Under the pieces are notes generated by a model, which did no database searches, was not told the origin of the DNA, and worked only from the letters and a program-made list of their open reading frames with translations. From Letharia columbiana (taxonomy: Eukaryota > Ascomycota > Lecanoromycetes > Lecanorales > Parmeliaceae): 64,000 bases of DNA. The first letter of the stretch is position 1. The number at the start of each line of letters is the position of its first letter. The stretch lies in the NCBI RefSeq assembly GCF_014066305.1, contig NW_023501044.1, positions 682,001 through 746,000 on the forward strand. The letters are read 5' to 3'. Below are positions 23,336 to 34,141 of the stretch, piece by piece. A program made the position numbers and the translations under genes.

Positions 23336-24105
23336 AAGAATAAGATAGGGCTGAGCTACAAAACCTTGAATTTGTATGTGCAGCCAATCATAAATTCAGG
23401 GTCACTACGCTCTTTAGTTAGACCGGCTGAGTCAGCCCGCTAGCTCTCCCGAGCTCCCTCATCAAAAATTTGTGTGTAGAAGTTTTACACTCTGAAATAA
23501 TCAGCTCCCTACGGATGCTGTTACTTCATAATTTCGTAAATTATAGAGCTCAGTTTGCGCTTTCTAACGCTGTAAAAATAATGAAGTTTGGCCTACTATT
23601 GGTGGATGAAATGAACATTCAAATATGGTAGTTATGGTAGCCACACCAGACGCGTCCGGGATCGGATAATAATCCTTCCACCTGTTTGTTTGTGTAACCA
23701 TTATTCTTCCACCATTCTACCAATTCTACCAATTCCACCAATATGAACACAATCGTCTTCGGTACCCCTCGCCCAATTAGAGCCCCTTACTGACGCCCCC
23801 AGGCCACCCCTCGGCGAATCCGCTACTACTAGCAATCGAGGCCGCAGCCTAACAGCTACCTACTACTACTTATAAACGCGTTAGAAGGCCCTCAAAAAGA
23901 GCCCGAACGGATACGTCCTCCCCTATATACTCCTTCCAAGCCAGCGATAGGTGGGCTAAACTGATATTCAAATATTGTAGTCACACCAAACGCGTCCGGG
24001 ATCGGATAATAATCCTTCCACCTATTTGTGTAACCATTCTTCTTTCATTATTCTTCTTCCATCATTCTACCAATTCTACCAATTCCACCAATATAAACAC
24101 ATTTA
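23336..24105 (+). repeat. Inverted partner of 20663-21235, with duplicated Helitron-like leader
   Basis: Runs in the opposite sense to 20663-21235. It contains two versions of one module: GACGCGTCCGGGATCGGATA ... leader ... ACCAATATGAACACAATC (about 23640-23757), and AACGCGTCCGGGATCGGATA ... leader ... ACCAATATAAACAC (about 23968-24101). The first leads into MNTIVFGTPRP and a segment shared with the Helitron start (ATAAACGCGTTAGAAGG, GAGCCCGAACGGATACG). The second leads into the tandem-repeat region. Composition is near genic, so RIP was light here. Confidence 0.6.
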
Positions 24106-24973
24106 TCCTCGGTACCCTCGCACTCAGTTAAACAAGAGGAGGATCTACAACAGGCGAATGCGGAGAATACTGCGGAGAACATTGCGGAGACAGTTATCAG
24201 CAGCAGTGACACAACAGGCCTACTCTCCACGATCTCACACCAATCCACTCAGCCAGTGCAAGAGAAGTCAATACAGCAGGCGAATGCGGAGAACACTACG
24301 GAGAAACCAAGCGGCAACAAGGCCCCCAACACCAAGAACACGGCTCAGCTCTCCAAGATCCCACGTCATATGCTCTCCACGGTTCCACATCAAATCATCA
24401 CTTAGTAAGCGGAGAACACCACTGCAACTTAGCCTATCATCTCCACTACATTAAGAAGTAAGAGGAGGAACTACAATAGGCAAATGCGGAGAACACTACG
24501 GAGAACACTATGGAGAACACTGCGGAGAAACCAAGCGGTAACAAGGCCACCATCGTCAAGAACACGGCTCAGCTCTCCAAGATCCCACGTCATATGCTCT
24601 CCACGGTTCCACATCAAATCATCACTCAGCAAGCGGAGAACACCACTGCAACTTGGCCTGTCATCCCCACTGCATTAAGGAGCAAGAGGAGGAACTACAA
24701 CAGGCAAATGCGGAGAACACTGCGGAGAACACTACGGAGAACACTGCGGAGAAACCAAGCGGCAACAAGGCCACCATCGTCAAGAACACGGCTCAGCTCT
24801 CCAAGATCCCACGTCATATCAGTCATCCACTCAGTCAGCCACTCAGCTAGCCACTCAGTCTGATACTCTACAAGAGGAGGAGCAAGAGAAGGAACTACAA
24901 CAGGCAAATGCGGAGAACACTGCGGAGAAACCAAGCGGCAACAAGGCTACCATCGTCAAAAACACAGCTCAGC
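24106..24973 (+). repeat. Tandem array of a roughly 200-bp coding-like unit (AENT repeats)
   Basis: Four units begin near 24275, 24478, 24703 and 24903 with CAGGCAAATGCGGAGAACAC or a close variant. Each is followed by a variable number of 15-bp GCGGAGAACACTACG steps and then AAACCAAGCGGCAACAAGGC and AAGATCCCACGTCATAT. In one frame the unit reads LQQANAENTTEN...EKPSGNKATIVKNTAQLSK. Another frame is Arg-rich. Stops appear at some unit joins. I do not recognise the protein. The array merges into the A/C homopolymer stretch at its right end. Confidence 0.6.
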
Positions 24974-25693
24974 TCCCCAAAACCCCCCCCCCCCACCCTC
25001 CCCCGCCCCCCCCCAAAAACACACCCCCAAACGAGGAAAACCCCCCCCCCAACCCCCCCTCCCCCCCCCCCCAAAAAAAGAAGAAAGAGGAAAAAACAAA
25101 AAAAAAAAAAGAGGAGCAACCACCACAAAAAAAAAAAAAAAAAACCCCCCCCGAAAAAAAACCACCACAAAAATATATATAAAAAAAAAAAACCCTACCT
25201 TTCTCTTTCCAACACAAACAATTTTTTAAAAAAAATAAAACCCCCCCGGGAGAAAATAAAATTTAAACCCCCCCAAAAAAAATAATTTCCCCCTTTTTTC
25301 CTCTATTTTTAAACCCTTACCCCAAAAAAAAACGCCTTTCCCTTTTTTTTTTATTAATAAAAAATTAAAAAAAACCCCCCCCAAACACCCCCCCCAAAAA
25401 AATATTACCCCCCCCCCCCCCCCCCCACAAAAAAACCCCAAAAAAATAAAAAAAAAAAAATTTTTATTAATAGAAGTAAAAAAAAAAAAACAAACAAAAA
25501 AAAAAAAAAATTTATATTTAAAAAAAAAATAAAAAAAAAAAAAAAAAAAAAAAAAAAACAAAACCAAAAAAAAAAAAAAAAAAAAAAAAAAACAAACAAA
25601 AAAATAAAAATAAATACAAAATTTATATTTAAAAAAAAAAAAAAAAATAAAAAAAAAAAAAAAAATAAAAAAAAAAAAAAAAAAAAAAAAAAA
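24974..25693. other. A/C homopolymer stretch, probable assembly artefact
   Basis: From CAGCTCCCCAAAACCCCC onward the tandem repeat dissolves into long runs of C and A with almost no G and few T, then nearly pure A, before normal AT-rich sequence returns at about 25694. The long open frames here (Pro/Lys-rich one way, Phe/Gly-rich the other) are by-products. Such one-sided loss of two bases is unlike any neighbouring repeat and fits low-quality consensus at the end of a repeat array. Confidence 0.7.
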
Positions 25694-26330
25694 TATTATT
25701 TTTTTAAAGTTCGAGAATCGAATTTAATCTCGAAATTAGATTTAAAAATAAATTACTTTTTATAAATTTAATTTATAAACTTAAACTTATATATATTAAA
25801 TAGAGATTATATACGTAATTAATATATATAATAGAATAAGATAGAGTTAAATTATAAAATCTTAAATTTATATATATAATTAATTATAAATTTAGAATTA
25901 TTATACTCTTTAATTAAATCGACTAAGTTATCGCGAATAAATAAATTAATATTTATAATTTATTAAAATCTCTTATTCTACTTTTAATTATTCAATAAAT
26001 TTACTATTTTCTATTAAAATTTTAAGATTTTTTTTTTTCAATTATAGAGCGTAGATTACGCTTTTAAATGCTTTAAAAAATTTAAAAATTTAATCTTATA
26101 ATTATTAAAAGGCAAGACACTCAAATATTACTCATTAAAAATCGCTTATCAAAGATCGCTTATCAAAGATCGCTTATCAAATTTACTCGATAGCTCTAAT
26201 TAAAAAAAAAAATTATAAATTTAATTCATATACCTTTACTCGTAGCTATTAATTTTTTAAAAATAATTAAATAGATAATTCTATTTTAAGTTTAGATATA
26301 TTCTATTCTTCTATTAGATAGATATCAAAT
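25694..26330 (-). repeat. Repeat family A, inverted copy at the right edge of the block
   Basis: On the minus strand it repeats the family order, with TACGAGTAAAGGTATATGAA near 26250, iterated AAGCGATCTTTGATAAGCGA (about 26135-26190), then the distal part ending near 25800. With it the AT-rich compartment ends, about 200 bp before the next gene. Confidence 0.55.
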
Positions 26331-26542
26331 TATTACTTAAAGAGGTAAAGTGTGAATATTATTAGACCTCGCACTTCGGGAGAACCTCGGTGACGTATTA
26401 ATATGCATCATGTTAAGCCAGATGTGCTTTCCCTTTCTCGTGTGGTGTCTCTCTTACTATTGCCTATCTGATCGCAACTGATTTACACAATACTTCATGA
26501 GCATCGACGGGAAGCTTGCCTGAAGCACTGATTATTTCTACT

Positions 26543-28978
26543 ATGGAGAAAACTCACATCAACCTCGTCATTCTGTCGCCATCACAAGAGGTCAATAAAC
26601 TTACCTTCTCCGGCATATCTACAGCTACGAGTATCGGCGAATTGAGAGAAAGGATATCAGCTGAAGTTGCAACCCATCCTGCTCCGGCCCGGCAACGGTT
26701 GATATATCGTGGCCATCCTCTGATTGATGTGGCAAAGACCCTGAAAGACGTCTTCACCCAAGAGATTGTTTGTCTCGTGCCATGTCACTCACTCCGCAAA
26801 GCTGACAATGCATAGATAGATAGCTCCGAAACACTCTCGCTCCACCTGGTCCTACCACCAGAAATGTCCACTCAGCTAGCACCTTCAGCGTCCACAGCAC
26901 ACCCAGGCCAAGGCCAGCAGGCTCTTCCAGCGCAACACGCACATGGCAGCTCAAGTAACTCCGGAACTCCACAGGACCCACATCAGGCTAATGAGAACGT
27001 ACATGCATCACAAAGGCCAGCCGCTCAGGGTCATATTCCAACCCCGTCACCGCCACACTACCACGTACATGCGCCTGGATATGGCCATAGCCATGGGAAT
27101 GGGAATGGTGCTCTTCAAGCACAATTCCCTCCGCAACTTCAACAGGCTTTTGCCCAATTTCATGCTGTGAACCAGCAGCTTGCAGCTCAACTCGCGGCTA
27201 TTGGAAACAACCCTATGCTTCAGGGAATGCCTCCCAATCAACCTCCAGCACAGCCGAATCAGCCACCAGCCTTTGCACAGCCTGCTTTTCAGCATGCCAT
27301 GGCGCAACAACAGCAAGCGAGAGCAGCAGGCGTACAACATGGGATACACGGCGGGCCCATGCAGAATGTACAGATCAATCCTTCCACTTCTTCTCCGCAG
27401 ACTGTTTTATCAACACCGCAGAGCAACGACCAAGGCGCAGCTTCGGCACCCTCTACTACTCCTGGAAATACGAGTACAGTGGTCCGTGAAAACCATGGTC
27501 CAAATGGGGAGAGATGGCAGATGGTCATCCAGAGTGGACCGATGAACATACATGCTCACAACGGGTTTCCAAATCCTCATGCTGCATCTCCCAATTCTTT
27601 GCATACTGGTGCAAACACACCAAGACGTACGTCACCTGCACTGCAGCCTAGCCGCTCATCACAGACTGCAGGCATCGGTGCAACAGCCGGAAGCCCTCCA
27701 CCGCCGGCAGGGATCGGTCGAACTCCAACACCGAACGTTGCACTCATGCATCTCCAATCCAATCTCTCTACCATGGATGCTGCTATGGTTGGGGGCAATC
27801 CGTTGCCAGAGTCTGTGTTTGAACAGGCTCAAGAAATGATAAGGGGCATTACAGATCTACCGCAAGAAGTCGCAACCGCACTACGAACTCGTTTGGCCAA
27901 CCTTTCTCATCATTCAAGCCATCTGCGGGAAAATCTACATAGTAACCTAATTCGAGCAGCTCACGACCGAGCCACTTCGCAAAGAGCGGCTCAAGGAACC
28001 GAATCTTCTGCGGTGTATGTTCTCTCCTCACCTAGTGGACCACACGCCCTACTAGTCTCGCCATCTGGATTGTATACAGCCCCTTGGCAATTTCCTTCCC
28101 TTGGCGCCATCACTCCTCAATCTGTAATGCTCCCTACCACTACTGCCCCTGCGCAAACTCAACCAGCAAACAATAACATTCCCATCAACGAACAGCACCC
28201 GCACATAGATGAGGTCCAGGTTGCGCAAGGACAACAACAAGGGCCACAACCTGCGGACGTCGCTCAAGTGGCACAAGCACAGCAGCAGCAACAGGTAAAT
28301 CAAGCCAGAGATCTAGCCCGCATTCTTCTACCTCTTGGAGGCCACTTATGGTTATTGATCAGGCTCTTTGGGTTTGTGTATTTTTTCACTGCTGGGGCAG
28401 GATGGCGTCGAACCATCCTTCTTGGACTAATCGCTAGCCTGGTTTTCATTGCCCAGACCGGGATATTCAGGCCCATAATTCAAGGAATCTGGGATCCAAT
28501 CAGAAGGCATGCAGAGGGTCTTGTTCCTCTCGCTGCTAATGAGCGTCCTCGTGCAGGCGTTGGTGGTGCTGAAAATAATGGCAATGGGACAGGCACGCAG
28601 CCTGGGAATCGTGAACCAACGCCTCAGGAAGCAGCCGAGCGCCTACTGCAAGAAAGAGAACGTCAAGATGTAAGCTTTGTTCGTCAGAGCTTCCGCAGGG
28701 TGGAACGAGCTGTTGCCTTGTTTGTAGCAAGCTTAGTACCCGGTGTTGGCGAGAGACACATTGCAGCCAGAGAAGCGGCAGAGGCGGCAAGGCAGGCTGA
28801 AGCCCGGGAGAGGGAAGAGCGTGCGAGGAAGGAGGAGGAGGAGGAGGCCCGAGAGCGACTGGAGGGAAATATTGATGTTGGGGACGGAAATGTGGCTGAC
28901 GGGGCAGGAGAGGGTGGCGAAAGCTCCAGTGCGCCAGAGCAACAACAGGCTGCTCAGCCGCCTTTGGTAGAGGTCTGA
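26543..28978 (+). CDS. Ubiquitin-like-domain membrane protein, HERP/Usa1-like
   Basis: Two exons (26543-26767, 26816-28978) give 795 residues. The 48-nt intron has branch GCTGACA and restores the reading ...TQEI|IDSSETLSLHLVLPP. Residues 1-90 form a ubiquitin-like domain (LRERISAEVATHPAPARQRLIYRGHPL). A long Gln/Pro/His/Ala-rich low-complexity region follows (about 95-330). Two hydrophobic segments lie near residues 578-620 (LWLLIRLFGFVYFF and ILLGLIASLVFIAQTG). The tail has charged Glu/Arg coiled-coil-like sequence (about 700-760). This order, N-terminal UBL and paired membrane segments toward the C-terminus, is that of HERP and fungal relatives of Usa1, scaffolds of ER-associated degradation. 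That function is inferred from architecture. An in-frame ATG-like start upstream (26516) would add nine residues. Confidence 0.8.
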
Positions 28979-29481
28979 AAAGACTGCATTAAGTACTCAT
29001 GGCAAATGTCGCTTCCCAAGATAGGTACTGAGGCTAACGTGACAATGCCTATCGATGAATATGCCTTGAGTCTTTACGTCTACCAAGTCGGGCGAAATGC
29101 TCAAGACAACTTCTTTTTTTTGGTTTGGAGCTCAAGGTTTTGTGGAAGACAGATTCGAAGAAGCATCAGTAGGTGAGAGTATGCCTTTGCATATCATGGC
29201 CAAAGTTGCCCTTGAAACCCCTGATGCAAGTGGCAGTGACGTTCTGTAATCTGGGTGAATAGTGGTACTGCCTCTCTCCAAATGCGACTTTTTGGGGGAG
29301 AAGCCTTTCCCAAGGCTGGTGTTGTGGACATGTGTGTAGGGGTCAAATTGTTGCTGCCTCCAGAAATGCTAAGCCCAACCGAAGTTGCGATTTCACGGGA
29401 AGAAAACCGGTGTTCATCTGCTTTCCTTGCTGACAACATCCACAATCAGCGATCTTGACTCGTCGCCAGACAGTCAGAGTC
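28979..29481. other. Intergenic, between HERP-like gene and CAS1-like gene
   Basis: About 500 bp, presumably 3' UTR of one gene and promoter of the next. A minus-strand open frame (29194-29445) has no recognisable features and is not called. Confidence 0.5.
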
Positions 29482-32248
29482 ATGCATTTGCGTAGGCTTC
29501 GAGCTGGATGTCTGGAATTGCAAGATGCCGTGCATCGTGCGTGCCTATCGCTCTTCATCATAGTTGTCACTCTTGTCATGTACCGGCACTTCTGGCAAGG
29601 TAAGGTGCACTGCCAATGCGTTACACTTCGCCTTCACCCTGCTTACGTCCTCTACCCTAAAACTAATATGCTGTGTAGATGGCTATGACACCAACAAATG
29701 TGACGCACTACTGACTCATGGCCGATGGCTCGACGCCCTTGATCCATATCACTCAGTCACGGGATATCAAAATTGGCAGCCTGCAGGTTGCATGATGCAT
29801 GAGTACAACGCCAGGGACGTGACTACATGTCTAAACTCTCGAAGGGTCGTGTTCATTGGCGACTCTGTCACAAGGCAGATATTTTGGGCTTTCGCCAGTA
29901 AGCTTAACGTCCGAGAATCAGGAGACAAGCACTCGAGTATCTCTGTGGATGCACACGGCCTCAAGATCGAATTCGTCTGGGATCCGTACCTTAACACATC
30001 AAGTCTCTACCGAGAAATTACAGCGGCATCGCGGTCTGGATCCAGGGATTCCCAGGTTGATACAGCAGCGATTCTCCTAATGGGGGGAGGGTTGTGGAAT
30101 GCGCGATATCTTGACGAAGCTTCCTACCAGCGCTTCGAGAGTTCCATTGGTGAAATAACGCGTGTTCTGCAGAATGTAAGAAGACCCAGAATGCCATTGG
30201 GCAAGTCTGGTCAAAGCTCTGAAGGCGTGGATGACCTCGCTGTTATTGCCCCAATTCAGGTACCACATTATGATGCGCTGTCCCCAGAGCGGGCCAGGAC
30301 CATCACGCCCGCTAGAGTCAAGCCCATATTCCAACATTTGCAGCATTTATCGGTCCGACAAAATATTACAGTCGCATGGAGTTTTGCCCACATGACTTGG
30401 CACGAACCTTCGGCGTACCATCAAGATGGCTTGCATATCAACGGAGCTGTTGCTGGTGAAATGGCTGACGTACTGCTTAACGCGAGATGCAATGTTGTGC
30501 TACGCCAATCCAATGCCAAAGGATATCCAATGGACAAGACTTGTTGCAACAGATATCAGAGGCCGAACTGGACCCAGTGCGTAATTCTGATCCTTTCTTT
30601 GGGCGTGCTGCCCGCATTCATCCTTATCACGTTCAAAGGTGAGAACCTCATGTCAATCGGATGTGCTGCCAGCTGATCGATCGCAGACGCCAAAAGGTTC
30701 AATTCCCTTCCTTCTCGCAAAGTCACACGGGCTATCACGGTCCTAGCATTAGCTATCTGCTATTGCTACTATGCCGATCGCACACAGCTGTTCAATAAGG
30801 CTCAGAAACAGTACTCATTCACAGAATTCATGTGGCTTTGCATTGCCACCCTCGTACTGGGAGCTCTCTCTATACGTCGATCCGCGCCTGCACCACTGCG
30901 CAAGAATTCTGGCTGCTCAATTCAGAAAGTACAAGATCAGCCGTTTCTCTCAAGATATCAAACAGATGAGTGGAAAGGGTGGATGCAATTCATCATCTTG
31001 ATTTACCACTACACAGGAGCATCGAGAACATTATGGATCTACGAAACCGTCAGGCTTCTAGTCGCTTCGTACATCTTCATGACAGGTTTCGGGCACACTG
31101 TCTTCTTCTACAAAAGATCCAATTACTCTTTTCGGCGCTCTGCTGCAGTCCTCATCCGACTCAACATGCTGAGCTGCCTTCTTCCGTACGTGATGAAGAC
31201 AGACTATCTTTTCTATTATTTCGCCCCACTGATCAGCTTCTGGTATCTGGTAATCTATCTTACCATGGCAGTGGGCCACTCAAGGAACCGTTCTCGTGCG
31301 TTTCTGATAGCCAAGATAACGATCTCTGCGATTTTGACAACAGCTTTGATCAGAGTTCCCGGTATATTCGAAACTCTCTTTCGAGGCCTGGAGAAATTTT
31401 TCAACATACACTGGAATGTCACGGAATGGCGCTTTCGACTTCAACTCGACAGCTTCATCGTATATACGGGCATGCTTTGCGGCATATGTTTTGTGAATCT
31501 AATGGATGCCGTGAACGTAGAAACGCCGGAAGACAGCGCCCTTGACCGCCTCGTTCGCCAAAGCTCCTGGCTTTTTCGCTTTGTATGGCTAGCCATGGCT
31601 GCCGTTACACCACCTATTGTCTACCTTTTCGCTCGTCGTGCTTCTGACAAGTACGCATATAATGCGTGGGTGCCGTACATCTCCACAGCACCTATCCTCG
31701 CATATGTCATTTTCCGCAACATCAGCCGTTACACACGCAATTTCCATTCCTCAACATTCGCGTGGATGGGTCGGCACTCCCTCGAGACTTTCACCCTGCA
31801 ATTCCACATTTGGCTGGCGGCAGACACCAAGGGGCTCTTGGCCCTGGGAGTTTTCGAAGGGATCGTAGGAGGTGGAAGGGGCGGGAGGAGGGTAGATTTG
31901 GCGGTCCTAACGACCATCTTCCTCTGGGTATGCTGGCACGTCGCGGCTGCCACCCAAACTCTGACCAATTGGATCATTGATCCAAGTGATGGAATGCAAC
32001 ATGTAGAGCTAGAAGATGGTGTCACTGGCGTGGAAGAGGGATTGCCAATAATGAAGAGTAAAGAGGATGCGCGAGGTGTCTTTCAGACTGGTCGCGCTGC
32101 AGATGGTGTTGGGATTGGGGTGATAAGGTCAGCACGCAAAATCAAGAGGCATGTCGCTGAAAGCCTAGGGGTAAGGATTGGAATCATTCTGGGAGTCATG
32201 TGGCTGCTCAATATGGTGGGTACAGAAATCATGAGGCCCCCGTCCTGA
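29482..32248 (+). CDS. CAS1/CASD1-type polysaccharide O-acetyltransferase
   Basis: Three exons (29482-29599, 29679-30638, 30687-32248) give 879 residues. Introns of 79 and 48 nt have clean donors and a branch AACTAATA in the first. An N-terminal membrane anchor (about residues 22-38) precedes a lumenal SGNH/PC-esterase-like domain. The nucleophile block is VVFIGDSVTRQIFWAF (about residue 95) and the Asp-His block is HQDGLHING (about residue 288). Multiple membrane segments follow (from about residue 340 to the C-terminus), including YHYTGASRTLWIYETVRLLV and GHTVFFYKR, the acyltransferase part. Fungal Cas1p O-acetylates capsule glucuronoxylomannan in Cryptococcus and the human relative acetylates sialic acid. 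In an ascomycete the acceptor is probably a cell-wall or secreted glycan, acting in the Golgi; the acceptor is not determined by sequence. Confidence 0.9.
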
Positions 32249-32378
32249 TATCTGGCAAATTTCTGATAAGCAGTGAGCAGACTTGTTACTGAACATTTGC
32301 TACGAGAGCCTTGGTTGCTTGTAGCTTAGCGAACTACATCCGCGCGACTTACAGAGGGTGTTTAGCCAGAACCAATTC

Positions 32379-33767
32379 CTAAAGTTTCGGATTTGATACC
32401 CCTTTCCTGTCCCCAAAGTCATTGTCTTTAGCTCCATGCTCGCTATCTACCAGTGCATCAGGGTCATCGAACATTTCATCACCGTGGAAATGCCTGCTGA
32501 ACAATCAGTCCTCCATTTCAAAACGTCTGAGCATCTTTGAATCCCCTGCACCCCATCAGGTCAATGATATCGAGAATCTATGGGAGAACTTACCATCCTT
32601 TCTCCTCTCCGCCTTCCAAATGATCACAATTACTATTCACCGCACAACCCCATCCCCCAGCCACGCCTTCAGCTCTCCAATTCGTCTTTGGCACCTCCAT
32701 CCCCGCTTCCCATTTCTCCAATTTCTCATAGCCCCCATCCAGGGATATATTCTTGCGTACAAACTTCGAGATACCGCATCTTCAAAAGTTCTGAGTCAGT
32801 ATTTCTTCTTTGAGATGCAAAGGTTGTCACAAGACAAGGCTGGGTGAGTATGTTATAATTGAAAATCGTCTCGGAAACTTTTCACGGTAACTAGTCTGGG
32901 ACAAATTGGGGCAGGCATTAGGAGGTTGTCGCTCCGAAATGTAGACGTACGTGTAGGTCTTGAAGTCTTCCACGCATACATCATCGGGCATATGGCCCGT
33001 CAAAGTACGGCCAATGGCTATCATGGAGGCCGCGTGAGTGCAGATAAGAATGGATGTCTCGTTTTCATGCCCTTCTGAGGAAGCAGCATCTTCGATATCT
33101 GCATTGGAGATGATGTAGGTCAGAGCATACGCGCAGCGATCATGGAGGATCGGTATGCTTTCGCCGGATGAAGCGGGTATTATGCTGGGTTTGTACTCGG
33201 AATTGTATGATTGGAAGAAGGTTCGTAGGAGTGACGGGGAGGCGGGCGAGGGGTGGGTGAATCGCGCTAGGCCGTACCATTCACTGCCAATCCGAAGTCA
33301 GCCAATGCGCATTCGGTGAAGAATAGGAGACAGAGAGTCCTACCCTATGCCATTATCACCCCTCACCTCCAGCCCGCTCTTCTCAACAAACGGTTGTAAC
33401 GTTTGCATACACCTATAGAATGGGCTACTGTATACACGGGTAATTGGAGGATCTCTGATGGCTGAGAGAGCAGTCGCTAGCTGTTCGGCTTGACGTGCGC
33501 CATAAGCAGCCAGGGGTGGGTCCGAGGGGATCTAAGCACTCCCAATTCAGCGTCTCTTGTCCCAAACATGGCCCGACCAAGGGAATAAAACAGGTCCTGG
33601 GCGTATGTACATTGGTGGGACTTGGAACGGTGTTATAATATTTCCCGGTTTTAGGGTCTACTGTCCAATTACCACGGAACTATATTGACGGCATTAGCAT
33701 CGTGTAGAGGGTACAGCGGAAGGGACTTCACTCCATGTCTGGTCACATAGATGGTAGTGACTACCAT
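32379..33767 (-). CDS. Histidine phosphatase superfamily protein (Tfc7/phosphoglycerate-mutase-like), six exons
   Basis: Reconstructed from splice signals, because no exon is long. Exons 33767-33732, 33679-33611, 33531-33344, 33283-32951, 32779-32594 and 32493-32379 sum to 927 nt (308 residues) with all phases agreeing. The N-terminus MVVTTIYVTRHG carries the RHG phosphohistidine motif, continuing GNWTVDPKTGKYY. Then come SDPPLAAYGARQAEQLA, RVYSSPFYRCMQT, GIGEWYGLARF and the second His in ILICTHAASMIAIGRTLTG. The C-terminal part contains GGWGCAVNSNCDHLEGGEEK. This set of motifs is that of the fungal phosphoglycerate-mutase-like proteins related to the phosphatase domain of TFIIIC subunit tau55 (Tfc7). 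Whether it acts in transcription or as a free phosphatase is not decided by sequence. It is divergent from LHS1. Confidence 0.85.
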
Positions 33768-34141
33768 AGTTCTCGATCCATCCTCTTTATTTTGTATATG
33801 CTCGGGCGTATTAATGTCAGAATATACTCATACGGTATACGAGTACTCTAGCGTAAAGCTCCTCCCCCTCCTCGGCTATGCGGAGTTTTCCAAAGTCGCC
33901 TATTCTTTCCTCGTGCTCGCGTTGCGCGCGGCTGACTTTGGAAATGCCACCCTGGCCGAAAGCGCTTTCCCGTCCATTGAGTATCGACTTCAATGCTGTG
34001 CTCGCAAGAGCACCACCTGTCCTTTCTGAATATTGAATTCTTCGCCTTTTGTCATTGAGCTTTGGAAAGATTCGGGGCTGCTCTGCGATTTCATTCTGCT
34101 TCCTTTCCTTGGTCCTGCGTCTCTCTTCTTATTCTCGCAAC
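33768..34141. promoter_or_regulatory. Shared upstream region of the histidine phosphatase gene and LHS1
   Basis: The two start codons are separated by 374 bp and transcribed apart, so both promoters must lie here. The LHS1-proximal half is pyrimidine-rich (TTCTGCTTCCTTTCCTTGG), as in many fungal promoters. I could not assign a stress or unfolded-protein element with confidence. Confidence 0.5.

Noticed and set aside
24895..25599. Overlapping open frames rich in Phe/Gly or Pro/Lys
   Set aside because: They are translations of A and C homopolymers in the probable artefact stretch.
26843..28990. Starting the HERP-like protein at the internal ATG 26864
   Set aside because: The 48-nt intron 26768-26815 joins an upstream ubiquitin-like domain in phase.
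34049..34141. Longer LHS1 start at 34049
   Set aside because: That codon is TTG, and the ATG at 34142 gives a proper signal peptide.
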